DNA of 64,000 nucleotides from Rubellimicrobium rubrum (GTDB lineage: Bacteria > Pseudomonadota > Alphaproteobacteria > Rhodobacterales > Rhodobacteraceae), in NCBI RefSeq assembly GCF_006152115.1, contig NZ_VDFU01000005.1:62001-126000 (forward strand), given 5' to 3'. Position 1 is the first letter of the stretch. Every line of letters starts with the position of its first letter. The position numbers were made by a program, and so were the translations under genes. Shown here in pieces: positions 18,894 through 28,464 of the stretch. The notes beneath the pieces are model-generated. The model had not been told where the DNA came from. It searched no databases and saw only the letters and a program-made list of their open reading frames with translations.

Positions 18894-19793
18894 ATGGCAC
18901 AGCAGATCCCCATATCCGACGAGTCTGTAGCATTCGATCCGGACATGGACTCGGTGCGGCATGACCATACGCATGAGGTTGCGTCGGACTTGGCCTACCG
19001 CCGCCTGGGACTCGTGAATGTGGTGTTCGTCGGAGCTGCCGGAGCCGCTGACCGGAACTGGGTGCTGATCGACGCCGGCCTGTTGGGCACGGCTCCCTTG
19101 ATCCGCGACGCAGCGCGGGCGCGTTTCGGCGAAGACTCGCGACCAGCCGCCATCCTGATGACACATGGCCACTTCGATCATGTGGGCGCCTTGGAGCAAC
19201 TTGCTGAGGACTGGGACGTGCCGGTCTTTGCCCATCCGCTGGAACGTCCGTACCTTGATGGGAGCGCCTCCTACCCACCGGGCGACCCAACGGTCGGCGG
19301 CGGCCTCATGGCCGCACTGGCGCGGCTCTACCCTCGCAAGCCGGTCGATGTCGCGCAGCGTCTACAGGATCTGCCGTCCGACGGAAGCGTGCCGTTCCTG
19401 GCAGGCTGGCGTTGGGTCCACACGCCGGGGCACTCCGTTGGCCACGTCTCGTTCTGGCGCGAATCGGACCGCACGCTCATTGCGGGCGATGCGGTCGTCA
19501 CGACCGCGCAGGAGTCGGCCTACGCCGTCGCCGTACAAGAGCCGGAACTGCACGGCCCACCCATGTACTTCACGGTCAACTGGCCCGACGCCGAGGAGTC
19601 CGTCGCTCAGTTAGCCGACCTCCAGCCCGACCTGCTCATGACCATGCACGGGCAGCCACTTCATGGGGCCGAGATGAGGGAAGGGCTGCACCGGCTGGCG
19701 AAGGACTTTGGCGACCTCTCCGTTCCCCGGCAGGGCCGTTATCTGACAGAGCCGAGACGAGCCCAGGACGGAAGCGCCTACGAATTGTCATAA
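18894..19793 (+). CDS. MBL-fold metal-dependent hydrolase
   Basis: Cytoplasmic protein of 299 residues with the metallo-beta-lactamase fold. The signature THGHFDH is at 90-96, and later metal-ligand regions are H in HTPGHSVGHVSF and D in IAGDAVV. Glyoxalase II-like, lactonase-like and other thioester hydrolases share this pattern, so the substrate cannot be named. The ATG at 18894 has a GCAGGAG ribosome site nine bases upstream. The gene sits between pyrH and frr, which are neighbours in most bacteria. Confidence 0.85.
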   Translation: MAQQIPISDESVAFDPDMDSVRHDHTHEVASDLAYRRLGLVNVVFVGAAGAADRNWVLIDAGLLGTAPLIRDAARARFGEDSRPAAILMTHGHFDHVGALEQLAEDWDVPVFAHPLERPYLDGSASYPPGDPTVGGGLMAALARLYPRKPVDVAQRLQDLPSDGSVPFLAGWRWVHTPGHSVGHVSFWRESDRTLIAGDAVVTTAQESAYAVAVQEPELHGPPMYFTVNWPDAEESVAQLADLQPDLLMTMHGQPLHGAEMREGLHRLAKDFGDLSVPRQGRYLTEPRRAQDGSAYELS

Positions 19794-19910
19794 ACTCATG
19801 GCTAATGGTGTTCAGGCGCGCTTTCGACTGAAAAGGCGGCGCTATACAAGCTTGCGGCGATACGGCTATAGAGCGGCGAACCCGCGAGAAACATCGGGAC
19901 GAGCATATTT

Positions 19911-20474
19911 ATGGCTGACGACTTCGAACTCGATACCGACGACCTGAGCCGGCGTATGGACGGGGCAATCGCCTCGCTCCGGACCGAATTCGCTTCGCTT
20001 CGTACGGGGCGTGCTTCGGGCTCCATGCTGGAACCTGTCCAGGTCGAGGCTTATGGTCAGATGACACCAGTGAACCAGCTCGGGACGATCAACGTGCCCG
20101 AGCCGAGGATGGTGACGATCAACGTTTGGGACCGTGGCATGGTGTCCAAGGTCGAAAAGGCGATCCGCGACTCGGGGCTGGGGATCAATCCGCAGACGAA
20201 TGGCACCATCATTATGCTCCCGATCCCCGAGTTGAACGAGGAGCGGCGCCGCGAGTTGACAAAGGTCGCGGCCAACTACGCCGAGCACGCGCGGGTCGCC
20301 ATCCGCAACCTTCGCCGGGACGGCATGGACCAGATCAAGAAGGCCAAGGGCAACGGTCTTTCCGAGGACGACGTCAAGTTCTGGGAAGGCGAGGTCCAGG
20401 AACTGACGGACCGTTTCATCAAGAACGTCGATCAGGCGCTCGAGGCCAAGCAGGCCGAAATCATGCAGGTCTGA
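19911..20474 (+). CDS. frr: Ribosome recycling factor
   Basis: With EF-G it splits the post-termination ribosome for reuse. The protein has 187 residues, normal for the family, with the three-helix bundle and conserved stretches such as [25 protein letters not shown] and [14 protein letters not shown]. The ATG follows a GGGACGAG site. It is followed 24 bases later by uppS. Confidence 0.96.
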   Translation: MADDFELDTDDLSRRMDGAIASLRTEFASLRTGRASGSMLEPVQVEAYGQMTPVNQLGTINVPEPRMVTINVWDRGMVSKVEKAIRDSGLGINPQTNGTIIMLPIPELNEERRRELTKVAANYAEHARVAIRNLRRDGMDQIKKAKGNGLSEDDVKFWEGEVQELTDRFIKNVDQALEAKQAEIMQV

Positions 20475-20498
20475 CCTGCGCAGATCCGGAGTTCGGCC

Positions 20499-21251
20499 AT
20501 GGCCATGAACAGCACGACCGAAGCCCGGACGGGCGCCAACCCGGCCGGTCCCCGACACGTTGCGATCATCATGGACGGCAATGGGCGCTGGGCCCAGATG
20601 CGCGGACGACCGCGCCTCCTGGGTCACCATGCCGGCGCCAAGCGCGTCCGCGAGATCGTGGAGGCCTGTCCCGATCTCGGGGTGAGGTATCTAACGATCT
20701 TCGCCTTCTCCACGGAGAACTGGAAGCGCACTCAGGCCGAAGTTGCTGGCCTCATGTCGCTGTTCCGGCGCTACATCCAGCGCGAAGCGCAGGATCTTTA
20801 CCGGCGCGGGGTGCGCGTCCGGTTCATTGGCGACCGGATCAAGCTCGATCCGAAGCTCATTACTCTCATGGATGATCTGGAGTTGCTCACCTCTGGCAAC
20901 GACCGGGTCCATCTGACCATCGCGCTGAACTACGGCGGACGGGATGAGGTGACCCGTGCCGCCAAGCGGCTGGCCTACGAGATCGAGATGGGGCGACTTA
21001 CCCACAAGGATGTGGACGCCGAAACGCTGGCCAAGTTTCTTGATACCCGCGTGCTGCCAGACCCCGATCTAGTCATACGAACATCCGGCGAGGCGCGCAT
21101 TTCGAACTTCCTGCTCTGGCAGTCGGCATATGCGGAGTACGAGTTCATCGATACGCTCTGGCCGGACTTCACGGCGGCGGAGTTCGGGCGCATCGTCCAT
21201 GGGTATGCGATGCGCGACCGCCGGTTCGGGGCAGTCAAGGCTCCGGCGTGA
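20499..21251 (+). CDS. uppS: Undecaprenyl diphosphate synthase (isoprenyl transferase)
   Basis: Cis-prenyltransferase that builds undecaprenyl diphosphate, the lipid carrier for peptidoglycan and O-antigen, from farnesyl diphosphate and IPP. The protein has 250 residues. The catalytic Asp is 26 in MDGNGRWA, and the second family motif (FAFSTENWKR) and the C-terminal RTSGEARISNFL and DTLWPDF motifs are present. Its TGA overlaps the GTG start of cdsA. Confidence 0.95.
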   Translation: MAMNSTTEARTGANPAGPRHVAIIMDGNGRWAQMRGRPRLLGHHAGAKRVREIVEACPDLGVRYLTIFAFSTENWKRTQAEVAGLMSLFRRYIQREAQDLYRRGVRVRFIGDRIKLDPKLITLMDDLELLTSGNDRVHLTIALNYGGRDEVTRAAKRLAYEIEMGRLTHKDVDAETLAKFLDTRVLPDPDLVIRTSGEARISNFLLWQSAYAEYEFIDTLWPDFTAAEFGRIVHGYAMRDRRFGAVKAPA

Positions 21252-22048
21252 CGGCGCCAGCCGATCCATCCCGTTGGGCTGACCTTGGGCCGCGTGCGAC
21301 GTCGGCTGCCGTCATGATCGCCGTAGGAACCGGCTGCGTCGTGGCTGGTGGGGTGTGGTTCCAGATGGTGACGGTGTTCGTCACAGCCATCATGATCTGG
21401 GAACTTTGGACGATGATCGAACCCCAGGGTCCGACCCGGGGCATGCTGCTCGCCGCCATGGTGGCGAGCGTTCTTTCGGGCCAGCTTGCGCTGCAGGAGA
21501 CTTGGGGGCTGAGCCTGTTCCTGTTGGCATCCCTGGCCGGCGCTTTGACATTGCGTCGCGAGCGGATGACGTTCTTCTTCTTCGCCTTGGCTGTGCAGTT
21601 GGCGGGCTGGGGTCTCGTGACTTTCCGGACGGATTACGGCTTCTTCTGGATTCTGTGGCTTATCGGCGTGGTCGTGATCACCGACATCGCCGGCTACTTC
21701 GCGGGCCGCCTGATCGGCGGGCCCAAGTTCTGGCCCCGCGTTAGCCCGAAGAAGACGTGGTCTGGAACGGTCGCGGGTTGGGTCGGCGCGGCAGGGGTGG
21801 GACTCCTCTTCGACCAGTTCGCCCAAGTTGGCCCCGAGATCGTGCCGCTCTCCATCGCGCTTTCCATGGCATCCCAGTGGGGCGACATCGCCGAAAGTGC
21901 TCTGAAACGGCGAATGGGTGTCAAGGATTCATCCGCTCTCATTCCGGGCCATGGCGGGTTGTTCGACCGCTTCGATGCCATGCTGGGTGCTTCGCTGTTC
22001 ATGCTGCTGGTGAGCGCGCTGGCTGGGGTTCCGGTGGTGTCGAGTTGA
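21248..22048 (+). CDS. cdsA: Phosphatidate cytidylyltransferase
   Basis: Inner-membrane enzyme that makes CDP-diacylglycerol from phosphatidic acid and CTP. The protein has 266 residues with about seven hydrophobic segments. The CDP-diglyceride synthetase signature runs through SALKRRMGVKDSSALIPGHG, with the metal-binding Asp nearby. The start is a GTG overlapping the uppS stop, and the end overlaps the dxr start, so it is translated within the uppS-cdsA-dxr chain. Confidence 0.94.
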   Translation: MTAPADPSRWADLGPRATSAAVMIAVGTGCVVAGGVWFQMVTVFVTAIMIWELWTMIEPQGPTRGMLLAAMVASVLSGQLALQETWGLSLFLLASLAGALTLRRERMTFFFFALAVQLAGWGLVTFRTDYGFFWILWLIGVVVITDIAGYFAGRLIGGPKFWPRVSPKKTWSGTVAGWVGAAGVGLLFDQFAQVGPEIVPLSIALSMASQWGDIAESALKRRMGVKDSSALIPGHGGLFDRFDAMLGASLFMLLVSALAGVPVVSS

Positions 22049-23232
22049 GGCGCATCTCCGTTCTGGGCGCGACGGGTAGTGTCGGGCAGTCCACCCTCGA
22101 TCTGATCGCAAGGCGGCCTGGCGAGTTCGACGTCGAGGCCCTGACCGGCGCCAACAATGTTGCCCTGCTGGCCGATCAGGCGCGCAGGCTGGGCGCGCGC
22201 CTGGCTGTGACGGCCTGCGATGATCGGTACCATGAACTTAGGGACCATCTCGCTGGCAGCGGGATCGAGGTCGCGGCCGGGGGCGAGGCCGTCAAGGAAG
22301 CTGCCCAGCGCCCCGCTGACTGGACGATGAGCGCCATCGTCGGCGCCGCCGGCCTTGTGCCCGGCGTCGAGATTCTTCGACGCGGCGGGGTGCTGGCCTT
22401 GGCGAACAAGGAGACGCTGGTTGCCGCGGGGCCGTTAGTGATGGCCACCGCGCGGCAGAATGGGGCTGTGATCCTGCCGGTGGACAGCGAGCATTCCGCA
22501 ATCTTCCAAGCCCTGCGAGGCGAGAGCGTTCGGGACGTGGAACGATTGGTCCTGACGGCATCCGGTGGAGCGTTCCGCGACTGGCCGCTGGACAGTCTGC
22601 ACCAAGCGACCGTGGAGGAAGCTTCGTCCCACCCTAATTGGGCAATGGGGCAGCGCATCACGATCGACTCGGCTTCCATGTTCAACAAGGCCCTCGAGGT
22701 GATCGAGGCCCATGAGCTCTTCGGCCTCCCTCCTGAGGCCATCGAGGTCCTGATCCATCCCGAAAGCCTGGTTCACGCGCTGGTGGGCTTCCGGGACGGC
22801 GCTCTCATGGCGCATCTCGGCGCCCCGGACATGCGGCATGCCATAGGGTTCGCCCTGAACTATCCCATCCGTGAGCCGCTGCCCGTCGCGCGCCTGGATC
22901 TTGCGGCCGTAGGCCAGCTGACGTTCCGCCCTCCCGATCCGGAGCGCTATCCGGCCTTGGCGCTGGCCCGCCGGGTCATGGAAGAGGGAGGCCTGTCCGG
23001 TCCAGTGTTCAACGCCGCCAAAGAGGCCGCGCTGGACGCGTTCCTCGCCGGGGCGATCGGCTTCACCGATATGGCACCCGTCGTGACGCGAACGCTTGAT
23101 AGGATGTCTGGTGACTCGGGCTTGCCGCGCCTAAGTCCAGATGATGCCGTGCCGTCCCTAGAGGACGTGCTAGAGGCGGACCGCCTCGCCCGGCTCCGGG
23201 CCGGCGAGATCGTGGTCGGCATGATGAGGTGA
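22045..23232 (+). CDS. dxr: 1-deoxy-D-xylulose-5-phosphate reductoisomerase
   Basis: Second enzyme of the MEP isoprenoid pathway, NADPH-dependent. The protein has 395 residues if translation starts at the TTG at 22045, which overlaps the cdsA stop (TTGA). No ATG or GTG sits between there and the conserved NADPH motif GATGSVGQST, so a TTG start is the best choice. ANKETLVAAG, PVDSEHSAIFQ and TASGGAFRDW are family blocks. Its product IPP feeds the nearby uppS reaction. Confidence 0.93.
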   Translation: MRRISVLGATGSVGQSTLDLIARRPGEFDVEALTGANNVALLADQARRLGARLAVTACDDRYHELRDHLAGSGIEVAAGGEAVKEAAQRPADWTMSAIVGAAGLVPGVEILRRGGVLALANKETLVAAGPLVMATARQNGAVILPVDSEHSAIFQALRGESVRDVERLVLTASGGAFRDWPLDSLHQATVEEASSHPNWAMGQRITIDSASMFNKALEVIEAHELFGLPPEAIEVLIHPESLVHALVGFRDGALMAHLGAPDMRHAIGFALNYPIREPLPVARLDLAAVGQLTFRPPDPERYPALALARRVMEEGGLSGPVFNAAKEAALDAFLAGAIGFTDMAPVVTRTLDRMSGDSGLPRLSPDDAVPSLEDVLEADRLARLRAGEIVVGMMR

Positions 23233-23235
23233 TGA

Positions 23236-24570
23236 GTGGACGTGACGCAGTTCCTGCCCCAGTTCGGCAGCTTGGCCTTTACCTTGGTCGCGTTCGTGAT
23301 TGCGCTTTCGATCATCGTCGCGGTTCACGAGTACGGTCACTACATTGTCGGGCGCTGGACCGGCATCAAGGCCGAGGTGTTCTCTCTGGGCTTCGGCCCC
23401 GTGCTGTTCGCGAGGACCGACCGGCATGGAACGCGTTGGCAAGTCGCTGCGCTTCCTTTCGGGGGTTACGTCAAGTTCCTCGGGGACGCCAACGCCGCCT
23501 CGGTTGGTGGCGACGATAGTCGAGTTGCCCATTCCGAGCGGCGGCAAACGATGCTGGGCGCCCCACTCTGGGCCAGAGCCGCGACGGTTGCGGCCGGACC
23601 CTTTGCCAACTTCCTCCTTTCGGTCCTGCTGTTCTGCGCCCTCATTCTTTCGCAAGGTCGAGCCACTGACCCCCTTACAGTGGCCCAACTGGTGCAGCTT
23701 CCCGAAGTTTATGTTCAAGAGCTTCGACCGGGCGATGAGATTCTCGACGTCGCCGGGCGCCCTGTCACGGTGCAGACGCTAGGTGGAGCTCTTGCTGAGA
23801 TCCCGCCCGCACCTAGCATCGATTACCGGATCCGCCGGGACGGAGAGGAACTGGCGGTGCGCGGCCCACATCCGCTGCCGCCTGTGGCCTCGTCCGTTTC
23901 GCCGGACAGCGCAGCCTGGGATGTAGGAATCCGGAGCGGTGACGTCGTCACCGCCGTCGATGGCAGACCAGTCTACGCCTTCGATGAGTTGGTGGCCTCC
24001 GTCCTCGCCTCCGAGGGCCGTCCGCTGGCCTTCGATATCTGGCGCAGTGGCGAGATGTTGCACTTCACGGTAGTTCCCAGGCGTGCCGACCTTCCGCTGC
24101 CCGAAGGCGGTTTCGAGACACGCTGGCTTGTCGGCGTCTCGGGCGGACCGTTCTTCGAGGCCAAGACCGAGACGCCGGGTCTGCTGACCGCCCTGGGAGA
24201 TTCGCTGGCGCAGTTGTGGTTCGTCCTGGGATCATCGCTTTCCGGGATCGGGCATATGCTGACTGGGGCCATTTCGACGTGCAATCTGTCCGGGCCGGTC
24301 GGCATTGCGGAAACCTCGGGTGCGATGGCGTCGCAAGGGACCACCAGCTTTATCGGATTCCTGGCTGTTCTTTCGGCGGCGGTCGGTCTCATGAACCTGT
24401 TCCCGATTCCGATCCTTGACGGAGGGCATCTGGTTTTCCACGCTTGGGAGGCGGTCACGGGTCGGCCACCGACGGATCGTGCCTTGCGGGTGCTGATGGC
24501 TGCGGGGCTTGCCCTTCTTCTGACGCTGATGTTCTGGGCCGTGGCGAACGACTTGTTCCTGTGCCCTTGA
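23236..24570 (+). CDS. rseP: RIP metalloprotease RseP/MmpA
   Basis: Intramembrane site-2 zinc protease, known for cleaving anti-sigma factors and signal-peptide remnants. The protein has 444 residues. The HEYGH zinc site is at 31-35 in the first membrane helix and the third ligand lies in the NLFPIPILDGG block near the C-terminus. Two PDZ-like stretches fill about 120-290. The start is a GTG three bases after dxr. It precedes bamA, the usual order in proteobacteria. Confidence 0.94.
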   Translation: MDVTQFLPQFGSLAFTLVAFVIALSIIVAVHEYGHYIVGRWTGIKAEVFSLGFGPVLFARTDRHGTRWQVAALPFGGYVKFLGDANAASVGGDDSRVAHSERRQTMLGAPLWARAATVAAGPFANFLLSVLLFCALILSQGRATDPLTVAQLVQLPEVYVQELRPGDEILDVAGRPVTVQTLGGALAEIPPAPSIDYRIRRDGEELAVRGPHPLPPVASSVSPDSAAWDVGIRSGDVVTAVDGRPVYAFDELVASVLASEGRPLAFDIWRSGEMLHFTVVPRRADLPLPEGGFETRWLVGVSGGPFFEAKTETPGLLTALGDSLAQLWFVLGSSLSGIGHMLTGAISTCNLSGPVGIAETSGAMASQGTTSFIGFLAVLSAAVGLMNLFPIPILDGGHLVFHAWEAVTGRPPTDRALRVLMAAGLALLLTLMFWAVANDLFLCP

Positions 24571-24640
24571 TTTGCCGTAGTTGAGCCGTCCTGCTGCCCT
24601 GTTCCCATGCCATACGGGCCGGCGCAGCAGGGGGAGCGCG

Positions 24641-24775
24641 ATGCAAGGGTTCCGGTTGAACTCGCAGGGTCTGATCGTTCTGGCCAGTGTTCATCTCGAC
24701 AGGTTGCTCGGATTGGCCATTGTGGGCGCGTCGCTCTGGGTCGGTGCATGGCTGTGCTCATATGGTATCCGCTGA
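24641..24775 (+). CDS. Possible 44-aa membrane peptide between rseP and bamA
   Basis: A short open frame with an ATG six bases after a very strong AGGGGGAG ribosome site. The peptide begins MQGFRLNSQG and has a hydrophobic stretch of about 23 residues ending in Cys-Ser-Tyr-Gly-Ile-Arg. It fills much of the otherwise empty 295-bp gap before bamA. No family is recognised. It could be a real small membrane protein or a chance frame in the leader of bamA. Confidence 0.35.
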   Translation: MQGFRLNSQGLIVLASVHLDRLLGLAIVGASLWVGAWLCSYGIR

Positions 24776-24871
24776 CAGGCGCTCGCGCCGTCCACGTCCG
24801 TTGGTTTTGACATCGGGCCTGGTTCCCGCTACGCCTCGGGGCGAATAACCACAAAGAAGCGGGCGGTGGAG

Positions 24872-27196
24872 ATGAACGGACGGCTGAGACGCACAAAGCG
24901 TGTGGGTTTGCGCGGCCGTGTCTTCGCGGCTCTGCTGCTTTCAGCAGCGCCGGTTACCCTGGGCGCCCAGAACTTCAGTTTCGATTCTGTCCGCGTCGAG
25001 GGCAACCAGCGGATCGAGACCGCCACGATCCTGGCACAGGCCGGCATCTCTCAGGGTGAGACCCTGACCGCAGGACAACTCAACGACGCCGCGCAGGCGA
25101 TTCGGGGCACAGGTCTGTTCGAGACAGTGGACGTCGTGCCCGACGGCGGCACTCTGGTCATCCGCGTGCAGGAATGGCCGACAGTCAACCGGATCAACTT
25201 CGAGGGAAATGCGCGCCTGTCGGATGAGGAACTCGCTCCGCTGGTCGGATCGGTGGAACGGCGTGTGTTCTCTCCAGTTCAGGCCGAGCAGGACACGGCC
25301 GCCATTGTGCAGGCCTATGCCGCGTCGGGTCGGATCAACGCAGTCGTGGTGCCTGCCATCATCCGGCGCGACGATAATAGGGTCGACTTGGTGTTCCAAG
25401 TGAACGAAGGCGGCGTGACCGAGGTCGAGCGCATCTCGTTCGTCGGGAACCGCGGCTTCTCCGATCGGCGGCTCCGCAACGTGCTCGAGACGCGCCAGGC
25501 GGGTCTCTTAAGGCAGGTCATCGGCAGCGACACCTTCGTTGCCGAAAGGATCAACTTCGACCGGCAACTCCTGACCGACTTCTATCGCTCGCGCGGCTAT
25601 GCGGATTTCACGGTCAATGATGTCGGGGTAAACCTGACCCGCGAACGTGACGCCTACCTCATCACGTTCGACGTTCAGGAAGGGCAGCGGTTCGATTTCG
25701 GCACCGTGACCGTGACAAGCGCCATCCCAGAGGTCGATGTGTCGGCCTTCCGCGCCGCGGTTCGCGTCCGACCGGGGCAGGTCTACTCGCCGCTCGCCGT
25801 GGACAACGACATCGCGAGGATCGAGACTCTGGCATTGCGCCAGGGGATCAACTTCCTCCTGGTCGAACCCCGGATCACCCGTGATGAACGGGGTCTCGCG
25901 TTGAACGTTGAGTACGCGCTCGTCCCGGGTGATCGTATCTTTGTGGAAAGGATCGACATCGAGGGCAACGCCACAACGTTGGACCGTGTGATCCGCGCCC
26001 AGTTCCGGACTGTCGAGGGTGACCCGTTCAACCCCCGTGAGATTCGCGAATCGGCCGAGAGGATTCGTGCTCTGGGCTACTTCGCCGATGCCGAAGTCGA
26101 GGCACGTGAGGGGTCGTCCCCCGATCAGGTGATCGTTGACGTGAACGTCGAGGAGCAGCCCACCGGCTCGCTGTCGTTCGGCGTGAACTATTCGAGCGAC
26201 AATGGCCCAGCTCTGGTGGCCAGTTTCTCGGAGGCGAACTTCCTCGGCCGTGGGCAGTCGCTTGAGTTCGAGTTGTCCACCGGCAGCGACAATAGGGTTC
26301 TGACGTTCGACTTTACGGAGCCCCGTTTCCTTGGCCGTGACCTTGAGGCAGGGATCGAGCTCAGCTTCCGGCAGACCGACAACGCAAGCGCGCTCTACGA
26401 CACTGATGCGTTCCGCGTGTCTCCATCGCTTGGCTTCCCGATCAGCGAGAGGGGGCGACTGAACGTCTTCTATGCTGGCGAGTACACGGACATCACCGAT
26501 GTCGCTGGATCGGACACGCCAGCCGATCAAAGCGACGACGCAAGCCCGATCATCGAAGCCGAAGCCGCGCAGGGCGGGCTTTGGACCAATTCGGTGGGGT
26601 TCAGCTACAGCATCGACACACGTCGTTCCAATCTGGACTCGCCGACCAATTTCCTTCTGCGGGCAGGTCAGGAGTATGGGTTCGGCGACCGCAGCTTCAT
26701 CCGTAGCACCGCCTTGGCTTCAGCCGAGACGCGGGTGATGGGCGAGGATGTTACGCTTCGGGCCACTCTGGAAGGCGGTTTCCTGAACTACCTCGATGGC
26801 AACAGCCGGGTGACGGACCGCTTTTTCCTAGGCTCCAGGGTCATTCGCGGGTTTGAACGGGGCGGGATCGGCCCGCGCGACATTGAGACGGACGACGCTC
26901 TGGGTGGCAACACCTATGCTGTTGCGCGCCTGGAAGCCGAGTTCCCGATCTTCCTTCCCGAGGAATATGGGATATCGGGCGGAGCCTTCGTCGATTACGG
27001 CTCCGTGTGGGATGTTGGCGTCGAGCAGACGGACCGTGTCCGTTATGACGATTTCACGCCACGGGCCGTGGCGGGTGTGTCAGTGTTCTGGGACACTCCT
27101 TTGGGGCCACTCCGGTTCAACTTCACGCGCCCGCTTCTATCCGAAGAGTTCGACCGGCCCCAGAACTTCGACGTGACCGTCTCGACCCAGTTCTGA
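24872..27196 (+). CDS. bamA: Outer membrane protein assembly factor BamA
   Basis: Central subunit of the machine that folds beta-barrels into the outer membrane. The protein has 774 residues from the ATG at 24872; a GTG two codons earlier is also possible. A signal peptide ends near Leu-Gly-Ala-Gln. Five POTRA domains occupy about 25-345, followed by the 16-strand barrel. The lid-loop motif is visible as VIRGF, and the protein ends in Phe as outer-membrane barrels do. Its TGA overlaps the ATG of skp. Confidence 0.96.
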   Translation: MNGRLRRTKRVGLRGRVFAALLLSAAPVTLGAQNFSFDSVRVEGNQRIETATILAQAGISQGETLTAGQLNDAAQAIRGTGLFETVDVVPDGGTLVIRVQEWPTVNRINFEGNARLSDEELAPLVGSVERRVFSPVQAEQDTAAIVQAYAASGRINAVVVPAIIRRDDNRVDLVFQVNEGGVTEVERISFVGNRGFSDRRLRNVLETRQAGLLRQVIGSDTFVAERINFDRQLLTDFYRSRGYADFTVNDVGVNLTRERDAYLITFDVQEGQRFDFGTVTVTSAIPEVDVSAFRAAVRVRPGQVYSPLAVDNDIARIETLALRQGINFLLVEPRITRDERGLALNVEYALVPGDRIFVERIDIEGNATTLDRVIRAQFRTVEGDPFNPREIRESAERIRALGYFADAEVEAREGSSPDQVIVDVNVEEQPTGSLSFGVNYSSDNGPALVASFSEANFLGRGQSLEFELSTGSDNRVLTFDFTEPRFLGRDLEAGIELSFRQTDNASALYDTDAFRVSPSLGFPISERGRLNVFYAGEYTDITDVAGSDTPADQSDDASPIIEAEAAQGGLWTNSVGFSYSIDTRRSNLDSPTNFLLRAGQEYGFGDRSFIRSTALASAETRVMGEDVTLRATLEGGFLNYLDGNSRVTDRFFLGSRVIRGFERGGIGPRDIETDDALGGNTYAVARLEAEFPIFLPEEYGISGGAFVDYGSVWDVGVEQTDRVRYDDFTPRAVAGVSVFWDTPLGPLRFNFTRPLLSEEFDRPQNFDVTVSTQF

Positions 27197-27903
27197 TGCA
27201 CCTGCGCGCCCTGATCGCTGCGGCCCTCCTGGCCTTGGTTCCCGATTTCGGGGTGGCGCAGGACGACCTCTCGATGGGCCGTGTCCAAAGCCCGGTCCTC
27301 ACGATCGATGTGGACCGGCTCTTGGCCGAGACGCAGTTCGGGCAGCGGATCAGCGACGATCTGCGCGAACGCACCGAAGCTTTGTCGGCCGAGAACGAGC
27401 GGTTGCGCCTGCAACTCACGACCGAAGAACGCTCCCTCACCGACCGTCGCCCTACGATGGAGGTCGAGGACTTCCGCACCGAGGCTGATGCGTTCGACGC
27501 CCGGGTCCAGACTATCCGGGCCCAGCAGGACGCCAAGCAGCGTGACTTGGAAGAGGCGGTGGCACGGGGACGGGAAGAGTTCCTGAACTCTGTGAGGCCG
27601 GTCTTGGTGCGGCTCATGCTGGACAGCGGAGCCGCGGTCATCCTCGAACGGCGTGATGTTTTCCTGAGCGTCGGCCTCGTCGATGTTACCGACGAAGCAA
27701 TTGCCGCCATGGATGCCCAACTTGGAGACGGGGCTTCGCCTTTGCCCGTGGAACCTCCGTCAGCCGTCTCAGGCCCGGCCAGTGGACCGACTGAGGAAGC
27801 AGAGGCACCGGGTAGATCCACGTCGGTCATCGAACCATCAGACGCGCCGGACCGGAGCCAGCCATCCGAGCAGGCCCCGGCCATCGGCATCCCGGGCGAC
27901 TGA
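27196..27903 (+). CDS. skp: OmpH/Skp-family periplasmic chaperone
   Basis: Holds unfolded outer-membrane proteins in the periplasm. The protein has 235 residues. The signal peptide ends near Gly-Val-Ala-Gln, the Skp-like beta segment (SPVLTIDVDRLL) follows, and a long charged coiled coil covers about 55-150. A Pro/Ser/Glu-rich C-terminal tail of about 60 residues is longer than in E. coli Skp. The start overlaps the bamA stop (TGATG). Confidence 0.88.
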   Translation: MHLRALIAAALLALVPDFGVAQDDLSMGRVQSPVLTIDVDRLLAETQFGQRISDDLRERTEALSAENERLRLQLTTEERSLTDRRPTMEVEDFRTEADAFDARVQTIRAQQDAKQRDLEEAVARGREEFLNSVRPVLVRLMLDSGAAVILERRDVFLSVGLVDVTDEAIAAMDAQLGDGASPLPVEPPSAVSGPASGPTEEAEAPGRSTSVIEPSDAPDRSQPSEQAPAIGIPGD

Positions 27904-27969
27904 CCCGCAGCGCTTGCGAGCCCGGGAGCGTCTTGCTAGGCAGGCCGCAACAATGACAGGGGATGCGCC

Positions 27970-28464
27970 ATGGACGAGGCAACCACCGCAGCCATGCCGA
28001 TCGCGGCCGTGACCGAGGCCGATATCCTGCTCATTCAACGAATTTTACCACATCGATATCCGTTCCTTTTGGTGGATCGGGTACGAAACATCGAAGGCAC
28101 CGCCCGAGCACAGGGCATCAAGAACATCACGATGAACGAGCCGCAGTTCCAGGGGCACTTTCCTGCCCAGCCGATCATGCCAGGCGTGATGATCATCGAA
28201 GCCATGGCGCAGACGGCTGGCGTGATGGTCGGGGCCGGGCTGGGTATGATGGACAAGGAACTGTTGATCTACTTCATGGCGATCGACAGTTGCAAGTTCC
28301 GCCGCAAGGTGGTGCCAGGCGACCAGCTCGTCATGGATGTGACGACGCTGCGGGGCAAGCCTGGCGGCAAGGTCTGGCGTTTTGCCGGGCGCGCCACCGT
28401 GGATGGCGAGCTTGCCGCCGAGGCGGAGTTCACAGCGATGATAGACATGTCGATGGCCGGTTGA
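27970..28464 (+). CDS. fabZ: 3-hydroxyacyl-ACP dehydratase FabZ
   Basis: Hot-dog-fold dehydratase of fatty acid elongation that competes with LpxA for hydroxyacyl-ACP. The protein has 164 residues. The catalytic pair is His63 in [12 protein letters not shown] and Glu77 in [21 protein letters not shown] is the family's N-terminal signature. Its stop overlaps the lpxA start (TGATG). Confidence 0.96.
   Translation: MDEATTAAMPIAAVTEADILLIQRILPHRYPFLLVDRVRNIEGTARAQGIKNITMNEPQFQGHFPAQPIMPGVMIIEAMAQTAGVMVGAGLGMMDKELLIYFMAIDSCKFRRKVVPGDQLVMDVTTLRGKPGGKVWRFAGRATVDGELAAEAEFTAMIDMSMAG

Noticed and set aside
25508-26530. A 340-codon open frame on the minus strand
   Set aside because: Antisense to bamA; no family pattern, and bamA is intact here.
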